From Treponema sp. (lineage in GTDB: Bacteria > Spirochaetota > Spirochaetia > Treponematales > Treponemataceae), in the NCBI GenBank assembly GCA_017651065.1, contig JAGCDP010000030.1, positions 62,001 through 126,000 on the forward strand: a stretch of DNA of 64,000 bases. The letters run 5' to 3'. Positions 58,091 to 64,000 of this stretch are shown piece by piece (positions within the stretch are counted from its first letter, which is position 1; each line of letters begins with the position of its first letter). The notes beneath the pieces are model-generated. The model worked only from the letters and a program-made list of their open reading frames with translations. It was not told where the DNA came from and searched no databases. Both the position numbers and the translations under genes were made by a program.

Positions 58091-61000
58091 CAAGAACTTT
58101 ACGAGTTTCGTCAATACCTGGTCCTGTAACGCGAACAAAGTACATTCCCCTTGCAACAGTCTTTCCTCTGCGGTTTGTACCGTCCCATGAATAGAAATGC
58201 TCACCTTCTTCGGCTTCACCACGCTGCAGATAATCAACAATATTGCCGTCAAGAGTCATTACAAGAACGTTAAGGTTACCTTTTTGCTTAAGATCTACCT
58301 TAATTACAACCTTTTCGCCCTTATCTGCATTGATTACATTGTTCATTATAGATACATTTCCCCGCTGGGCAGCAACACTCTTTACCCTGAATGACCACAA
58401 ATCAAGCGATGTAATATCACCAGGATTCTTAAGGCGGATAATGTATAAAGGAGTCTGGGCAGAAACATTATAACTTGCAGAACCACCGCTCATTGTAAGA
58501 ACAGGGTTCAGACAGATTGATTTCTGTACGCCTGAATCAAATACACCAAAGAGGAATGATATCTGACTTCCGTGAGTAAAGTTTTGTGCAATAGTTTCTG
58601 TAAAATTAAACTCAACGCCTTTTGACAAATCTGTATCAAGCGGAACTGCGTCTACATAGTCATAATTCTGGTTTGTTACAGCTGCATAAGCCGGGAAAAG
58701 ACCGTTATTTGCAAAATTAGAATTATCTGGAGCCCAAAGACGAAGTGAATCATGAATATCGGCATTGTATTCATCACTTTCTGAACCTGCAGTAGGATTT
58801 TTTGAATAGAACATTCGCAATGTATACTGAAGATCACCGCTTGCGTCTGCAAAATATGAAGTATCTACATCTGCAATAACAGTTACAGGCTTTTGTGCAA
58901 GCAAGGTTCCGTAGTTCTGCTGTTCCTTGTTCCAGTCATGAACTGCCCAGGATTCAGGTTCGTAAAGACTATAAGTAAGGTTTTCTTCGCGGTATTCAAT
59001 ATCATCATTATAGGCATAAAGAGGATTTACCATATTTGCAGCAAAGTCAGAAAGTGCATGAGCCTGGTACATAGGCATATAGTTACCTACAACATCCTGA
59101 ATAAATGTTACATAACTGTTATCAAGACCGGTAATAGGGTCTTTTGATTTCTCATTATAACCAATAGCATTTTTTAGTCTTATATAGGTCGTTTCAATAT
59201 CATTCATTGTTACATCGCGATTCAAGGTAAGCTCAATCGCTGTAAAATATGAATTTGATTTTGACCTTATTATTGAAGCAGGAACCGATGTATCTATTTG
59301 AAGAGCAGTACCGTTGTTTGAAGTCCAGGTACTTCCGCTTATTGTGCCAAGTTCAAAACAATAAGGAATAATTTCTTCAAAGCTTTCTGGGATAGAATTG
59401 TTATTATATTTAATATCATCTGTAAGCTCCTTTAAGAAAATCAAGAATATCTTATTCTGATTTACAGGAGAGAATGATATCTTATAATCCGGTGAAGTAA
59501 GGTCGATCGTTTTTATTGTTTCATCTTTAAGACGATTACCTGCGAGGTCTGTTATATAAGAAGAAGTTGAATCATAAGAAATTGTAAATGTTGTTTTATA
59601 AGGCAAAGATGTATCACTTAATGAAAGACTGATATATGTATTGTCTTTTTCAAGAGGAATATTATTTCGTGTATCACTCGCACCAGTGAAGAATGGAGCC
59701 GATGCACTTTCGGCAATTGCAGTAAAGTTTTGCGAAGGAGTGTCTGTTGCACCTACTTCGTATTTGAAAGAATTAATTACAGCTGCTTCATTATTTTTTA
59801 TTGTACAATAACGAATACCACCCTTTGTAACATTTGAAGTTGAGGAGTCAAAAGGTCTTGAACCTCCTACAAGATCATCAGCAGCACTTGAAAGCAGAGT
59901 TCCAGAAGGATCTGTTGTCCATCCATAACCGGTGAGCCAGTATTTATTGAAAGAGTCTGCAGATGAAGGGTTGTCGGAAATATGAATTTCAATTCGATTA
60001 AGAGTAGAACCGTCACCATTTCCAAGAGCTTCATAAAAATCCTCTGGATTGTCTTTACCATGTTTATGACCTTTTACAAACTCAGGTGCCTGAGTATCCC
60101 AGCCACCATAGTTTGTGCCGGCTTGTTCAGAGTTATCAACAGTCAGACCAGTCTTGTTCATAATCTGTGGATTATAAAGAGGAGTAATTCCATCTATGTC
60201 TACAGCGCAATCTGTAACACTTTGATTTTCAACTACACCTGTTTCTGTTCTTGTTACTACTCCAGAAGGAAGAACAGCTTCTTCTATGTAGCCCTGCCAG
60301 TTTTTATAAGTAATACCACTTGCTGTAATTTCATTTGATACATAACCTGCCAGTGAATATTTAATTGAATGAGTTGACTGGCGGTAAAGGGCATTTACAG
60401 ACTGGGTATCTGAATCTGCCTGCTTTGTATGCATTTTTCCAGAAGCAATCTTCTGATTCAAACCTTCAAAGGTAAGGTCTGTTGAACTTGTTAAGTGTCC
60501 CAGAGTATTGTCAGTATCAGAAATCTGAATATTTTGAGGCGTATTTGCTGTTCCAGAAATTCCTGTTTCATAAGCAGGAATCCAATCAAGAGTATTCTTT
60601 TTTGAAGCATCAGAAGCATTCGAAGAGTTACCAAAGTTTACTGGTTCTGAATAAATGAACTCAATAAAGTTATGAGCATCGTAAGCTGCCTGATTTGCGA
60701 GGTTAGTTTCATGAGTTTCCTGACCAGTGCGTACTTCTACAAGAACCGGACCAGTTTTATCAAGAACGGTTGTAATGCGCGAAGCACCGCTGTAGTGCTT
60801 AAGGCGCTTGCCAAAGCGGTCGGTTACAATAAACGACGCAGAAGCTGTTGCACGAGGGATATCTATATAAGGAATTGCCGTTCTCTCTGTTCCGTTTCGG
60901 TCTGTTGAGTTTGCAACACCTGGGGTTGTACCTGTAGCATCTGTATTCCAGTTTTTATCATCCTCAGACTTAAGATAAACAACCTCAACTTCAGAACCAT

Positions 61001-64000
61001 TTTCGAGCACTGTAGATCCGTCTTCGTTTATAAAGAAACCGGAATATGAAGTATCACAATCTGCTGTATTGAAATATTTGAAGTTAGCAATTTCTAAGTT
61101 GAGTTCACCATAAAGATTTCGCACTGCCCTGTTGAATTTTACATAGACAACATTATCACGAGTTGTCCAGGTTTCTACAATTTCAAAATCGGTGTTATCA
61201 AAATGCTTACAATTGGCTGCAATTGTACATGCCTCTGCCATAATCTGGGCATTTTCATCGTCTTCTTCTGCACTTGTTCCACCTGTATGCTTTCTTACCG
61301 TACAATTAGTGAAGGAACTGATATATGCCTCTGCAAAACAAAGCTGAGAGTCTGCATTAGAAAGAATATCAATAAACCATTCTGCAGAACCTGTGAGGCT
61401 TGTACCATTTGCATAAAAGTTTTTGCCGACATGGATTGATTTAGCTGAGCTCACTGTTAAGGTTGAAGTAAAGCCCGAAACCGGAACTGCATTTCCATCC
61501 GGCAAAGTTGTTTCATTATACTGTGGTGTACTCCATCCGCCCGGACGATTTGCATTATATGCATACTCATCTGCAATTCCTGTTGAAGTATCTTCTGTTG
61601 AATAATTTGCTCCAAGTATAATTACATCAAGACCAGAAGTGATATTTGCATCTGCAGTTACAGCACCTTTGTATATAACAATGTTCTGATCGCAAGTAAC
61701 AGAATCATTAATAGCAAGAGCAGCTGTTCGGGAAATTATAAGATTTTTGGCAACTGTAATAGTATTATCAGTTGTTGAACTTCCAAAGTCTGCTGCTGAA
61801 CTTCCATACAAATATACATTCTGTGCAAAAACAGCATTACCTGTTCCGCTAAAGCTTCCACCTAGTATTGAATTACCAGAACCGTTTTGTGTAAAACCTG
61901 TTGTATATTCTAAAGATGCCCCGTCTGTTGTTTTAAAAAGTCCAGTATTTGTAATTGTTATGTTATTGCCGGAAGTATTACCAAGCGTAATGTTTGCAGC
62001 TTCCACTGTTCCATTTATTACTGTTGAACATCCTGCTGCTGTATGAGTCAAATCGGCCAGGTGGGTTGTTCCTTCAAAGGTTACAGTTCCTGTTGTAGCA
62101 AAATCTACATCATTTGTTATAGTTCCACCGTCGGTAAATGAAATATTTCCGGCAGCTGCATTATCAGTAATATTCTCTATAGTTACTTCACCCTGGAAAA
62201 TTGTATTTTGCGCAGAGGTTATAGTAAGATTTGTAATATCAGCCTTGCCTTCAAAGGTCGTAGTTTTTCCTGAGCCGATTGTAAAGTTTTCTGCCCAGAT
62301 ATCTGCCTTGATATTAAGTGGATTTGCAGATGTGTTTACAATATTTTTATAGGTTGTATGGAGCGCAGCTGTTCCTGCTTTTGGAGTAAAATCCTGATTT
62401 CCTGTTCCGGTGAAATATATTGTTCCATCACCAGAATATGTACCACTGTCTGTCATATTACCGGTAACATTCAGAGTTTCAGCGTTTGCAAGTTTTCCAT
62501 TTGTTTCTATTGTAAGATTTGTTGTTTGAACTGTCTTTCCTGAAGGAATATCAAAGGTTCCCTTAGTTACTGTTAAGTCTGTAAATAAAAGATTTGTTTT
62601 TGCCTGAAGCTTTGAATCGGCTGAAGTTTTGTTCAAAACTACGCTTCCAAGATTTACCGATGAAGAATTTTCGTCTGATATTTCACCGTCTTCTGCGTCT
62701 GTACCAAAGATAAGAGTTTTGTCGTTATGAACATAAGAGCCTGTAGACTCTATTGTGAGATTCTTTCTTATTCTGATTGAATCGCCATTTGTTATACTTA
62801 CTCCGGCTGGAATTACAAGCGACCAGAACACACCGCTTACAGATTGAGTTGCATTTATTGTAACTTCTTTTTGGTGGTAATTAATGTTTGCTGCAGCCGC
62901 GCCGCTGATTGTTCCGTTAATTGCAAGAGTACCACCTGCGTCTCCAGAATCCCAGATAATTGTACCTGAATTAAAGGTAATGTTATTAACAGAATCGTCT
63001 GCTTCTCCTGTCTGTCGGAAAATTCCGCCTTCTACAGTAAGATTACCAAGTGCAACTCCCCCACTACCCATGTTTACAATTCCGGAATTTACTGTAAAGG
63101 TTGAGCCCGAAGCTTGAGTAAAGGCATTGTTACCAAAATTCAATGTTATATTCTGAGAAGTAATATCATGATATATTGAAGAGCCTTGTGTGAATGCTGT
63201 AGTAACAGTTGAAGCTGATGAGTTTTTAAATTCATAAGAAATATCATCCGAAACACTTGCAGAAGAATTATTTACAGAAGTACATTTATCAAAAGTTATT
63301 GTACGGCCAGTGCCAGTTGCAGAAGACTTAACATCGCCGCCAAAAGTAAGCGCAGTTCCAGAAAAAGTCGGAGACTGTGTTAATGTAAGGTTACCGCTAT
63401 AGGTCTGAGTCGTACTTGTTGTAATAGAAGCACAATTGATATTTGCATTTACTGCACTTAAGCTTCCAACAGTTACAGTATCTTTAAACTCTGTATCTGC
63501 ATCAGTAATTAAAGTTGTAATACCACTAACTGTACTTCCAAATTCAGAATTTGCACCAGAGATAGTAAGTGCATATGCCCCGGAAACATCAGACACAAAT
63601 TTTACAAGTTGGTCGGCATCATCAGTAAGCGTTACACCTGCGAGCAAAACAACAGAATTATTATATGTTTGTCCACCCTTAGTTGTTATATTGCCTTTTA
63701 TTCTAGTAGTTCCACTAGTTGTAAGAGAATGTTCACCAGAAACTGTTGAAAGGAACTGTATTTCCGAAGCAGTAAGTTCTGTATTGCCTTCAAGAATCAC
63801 TGCGCCGTTATAAATCTGGCTACCGGTTGTAGTAATTGTATCATTAAGTTTTGTTGTGCGAGCAGAGTTTATACTTACAGCATTGAGTTTTCCATCAATA
63901 ATAAGGCTTCCCGACCCAGCTGCACTCGCTGTTATAGCCGGATAATTCTTGTTATTTGGAGTAAAGGTCTGGTCGCTGGTTCCATTAAAGTTCAGCGTTC
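58080..64000 (-). CDS. Giant beta-rich surface protein, C-terminal 1973 residues
   Basis: The frame is open to the window edge, so the N-terminus is missing; GTG 63800 is only an internal codon. The first part consists of repeated short beta units (TTSGTTRIKGNITTKGGQTY, TFSGTALTFGGDV, ITLGNTSGNNITITN), like filamentous haemagglutinin-type or beta-strand-repeat adhesins. The second part (from about 900) is Ca-binding-like and Ig-like (TDRFGKRLKHYSGASRI, TKTGPVLVEVRTGQ-type elements). It ends with a FlgD-like Ig domain (YSWDGTNRRGKTVARGMYFV) and KVLVVK, resembling C-terminal sorting or assembly domains. Probably a surface adhesin. Confidence 0.75.
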   Translation of the reverse strand, partial: TLNFNGTSDQTFTPNNKNYPAITASAAGSGSLIIDGKLNAVSINSARTTKLNDTITTTGSQIYNGAVILEGNTELTASEIQFLSTVSGEHSLTTSGTTRIKGNITTKGGQTYNNSVVLLAGVTLTDDADQLVKFVSDVSGAYALTISGANSEFGSTVSGITTLITDADTEFKDTVTVGSLSAVNANINCASITTSTTQTYSGNLTLTQSPTFSGTALTFGGDVKSSATGTGRTITFDKCTSVNNSSASVSDDISYEFKNSSASTVTTAFTQGSSIYHDITSQNITLNFGNNAFTQASGSTFTVNSGIVNMGSGGVALGNLTVEGGIFRQTGEADDSVNNITFNSGTIIWDSGDAGGTLAINGTISGAAAANINYHQKEVTINATQSVSGVFWSLVIPAGVSITNGDSIRIRKNLTIESTGSYVHNDKTLIFGTDAEDGEISDENSSSVNLGSVVLNKTSADSKLQAKTNLLFTDLTVTKGTFDIPSGKTVQTTNLTIETNGKLANAETLNVTGNMTDSGTYSGDGTIYFTGTGNQDFTPKAGTAALHTTYKNIVNTSANPLNIKADIWAENFTIGSGKTTTFEGKADITNLTITSAQNTIFQGEVTIENITDNAAAGNISFTDGGTITNDVDFATTGTVTFEGTTHLADLTHTAAGCSTVINGTVEAANITLGNTSGNNITITNTGLFKTTDGASLEYTTGFTQNGSGNSILGGSFSGTGNAVFAQNVYLYGSSAADFGSSTTDNTITVAKNLIISRTAALAINDSVTCDQNIVIYKGAVTADANITSGLDVIILGANYSTEDTSTGIADEYAYNANRPGGWSTPQYNETTLPDGNAVPVSGFTSTLTVSSAKSIHVGKNFYANGTSLTGSAEWFIDILSNADSQLCFAEAYISSFTNCTVRKHTGGTSAEEDDENAQIMAEACTIAANCKHFDNTDFEIVETWTTRDNVVYVKFNRAVRNLYGELNLEIANFKYFNTADCDTSYSGFFINEDGSTVLENGSEVEVVYLKSEDDKNWNTDATGTTPGVANSTDRNGTERTAIPYIDIPRATASASFIVTDRFGKRLKHYSGASRITTVLDKTGPVLVEVRTGQETHETNLANQAAYDAHNFIEFIYSEPVNFGNSSNASDASKKNTLDWIPAYETGISGTANTPQNIQISDTDNTLGHLTSSTDLTFEGLNQKIASGKMHTKQADSDTQSVNALYRQSTHSIKYSLAGYVSNEITASGITYKNWQGYIEEAVLPSGVVTRTETGVVENQSVTDCAVDIDGITPLYNPQIMNKTGLTVDNSEQAGTNYGGWDTQAPEFVKGHKHGKDNPEDFYEALGNGDGSTLNRIEIHISDNPSSADSFNKYWLTGYGWTTDPSGTLLSSAADDLVGGSRPFDSSTSNVTKGGIRYCTIKNNEAAVINSFKYEVGATDTPSQNFTAIAESASAPFFTGASDTRNNIPLEKDNTYISLSLSDTSLPYKTTFTISYDSTSSYITDLAGNRLKDETIKTIDLTSPDYKISFSPVNQNKIFLIFLKELTDDIKYNNNSIPESFEEIIPYCFELGTISGSTWTSNNGTALQIDTSVPASIIRSKSNSYFTAIELTLNRDVTMNDIETTYIRLKNAIGYNEKSKDPITGLDNSYVTFIQDVVGNYMPMYQAHALSDFAANMVNPLYAYNDDIEYREENLTYSLYEPESWAVHDWNKEQQNYGTLLAQKPVTVIADVDTSYFADASGDLQYTLRMFYSKNPTAGSESDEYNADIHDSLRLWAPDNSNFANNGLFPAYAAVTNQNYDYVDAVPLDTDLSKGVEFNFTETIAQNFTHGSQISFLFGVFDSGVQKSICLNPVLTMSGGSASYNVSAQTPLYIIRLKNPGDITSLDLWSFRVKSVAAQRGNVSIMNNVINADKGEKVVIKVDLKQKGNLNVLVMTLDGNIVDYLQRGEAEEGEHFYSWDGTNRRGKTVARGMYFVRVTGPGIDETRKVLVVK

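Overview
The window reads as an AT-rich chromosomal segment of a spirochaete, most likely a host-associated Treponema. That placement is an inference from gene content: FlgD-like/OmpA envelope proteins, a UPF0164/PorV-like barrel, a FliL-like protein downstream of hflX, PilZ and GGDEF proteins, an AGCS symporter, FecR and LysM/M23 envelope proteins, and many lax-lipobox secreted proteins. No integrase, transposase, cas gene or phage module is visible.

Layout. 1-1308 is the 3' end of an M16 peptidase gene. 1296-10778 is the most striking region. A four-gene secretion operon (C39-peptidase ABC exporter, HlyD-type adaptor, TolC-type channel, small lipoprotein) stands back to back with a leftward cassette of long proteins (about 400 residues). 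These carry a bacteriocin-style double-glycine leader, a near-identical Ser/Thr/Gly-rich region and different C-terminal domains, each followed by a small membrane protein. I interpret this as a polymorphic effector/immunity locus exported through a peptidase-containing type I system. It contains a decayed effector remnant, a frameshifted membrane gene and a duplicated-fold membrane protein.

10797-25233 holds housekeeping and envelope genes: a Cache-like sensor with acidic repeats, tRNA-Asn, a structured RNA candidate upstream of 5-formyl-THF cyclo-ligase, an OmpA-family protein with its barrel partner, an RsbU/RsbW/RsbV partner-switching set beside a zinc-ribbon FGE-like protein, hflX and a FliL-like gene. 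25332-42486 has a 16-repeat surface lipoprotein, traX, thyX, a DUF308 protein, a MATE pump, a GGDEF receptor, pepF, adenosine deaminase, a methyltransferase, mnmG, a gph-like phosphatase and argC. 42523-43234 has no protein gene. It contains a 64-bp direct repeat and a tandem array of seven 63-bp hairpin units, each with a purine-rich GGA segment, leading into a PD-(D/E)XK-like nuclease gene. 44146-58090 carries a PstS-like protein, an acyltransferase, an AGCS symporter, tRNA-Cys, a Nudix protein, a single-chain ECF A-A-T transporter, FecR and barrel proteins, a LysM/M23 peptidase, rlmE (apparently frameshifted), rlmM and PilZ. 58080-64000 is the 3' part of a giant beta-rich surface protein.

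Two window-wide themes stand out. First, many promoters place the -10 box only 6-9 bases before the start codon (GGDEF, MATE, argC, PilZ, RsbU-like, FGE-like and others), which suggests leaderless mRNAs. Second, four families of short dispersed repeats lie between genes and, in several cases, inside them as in-frame linkers.
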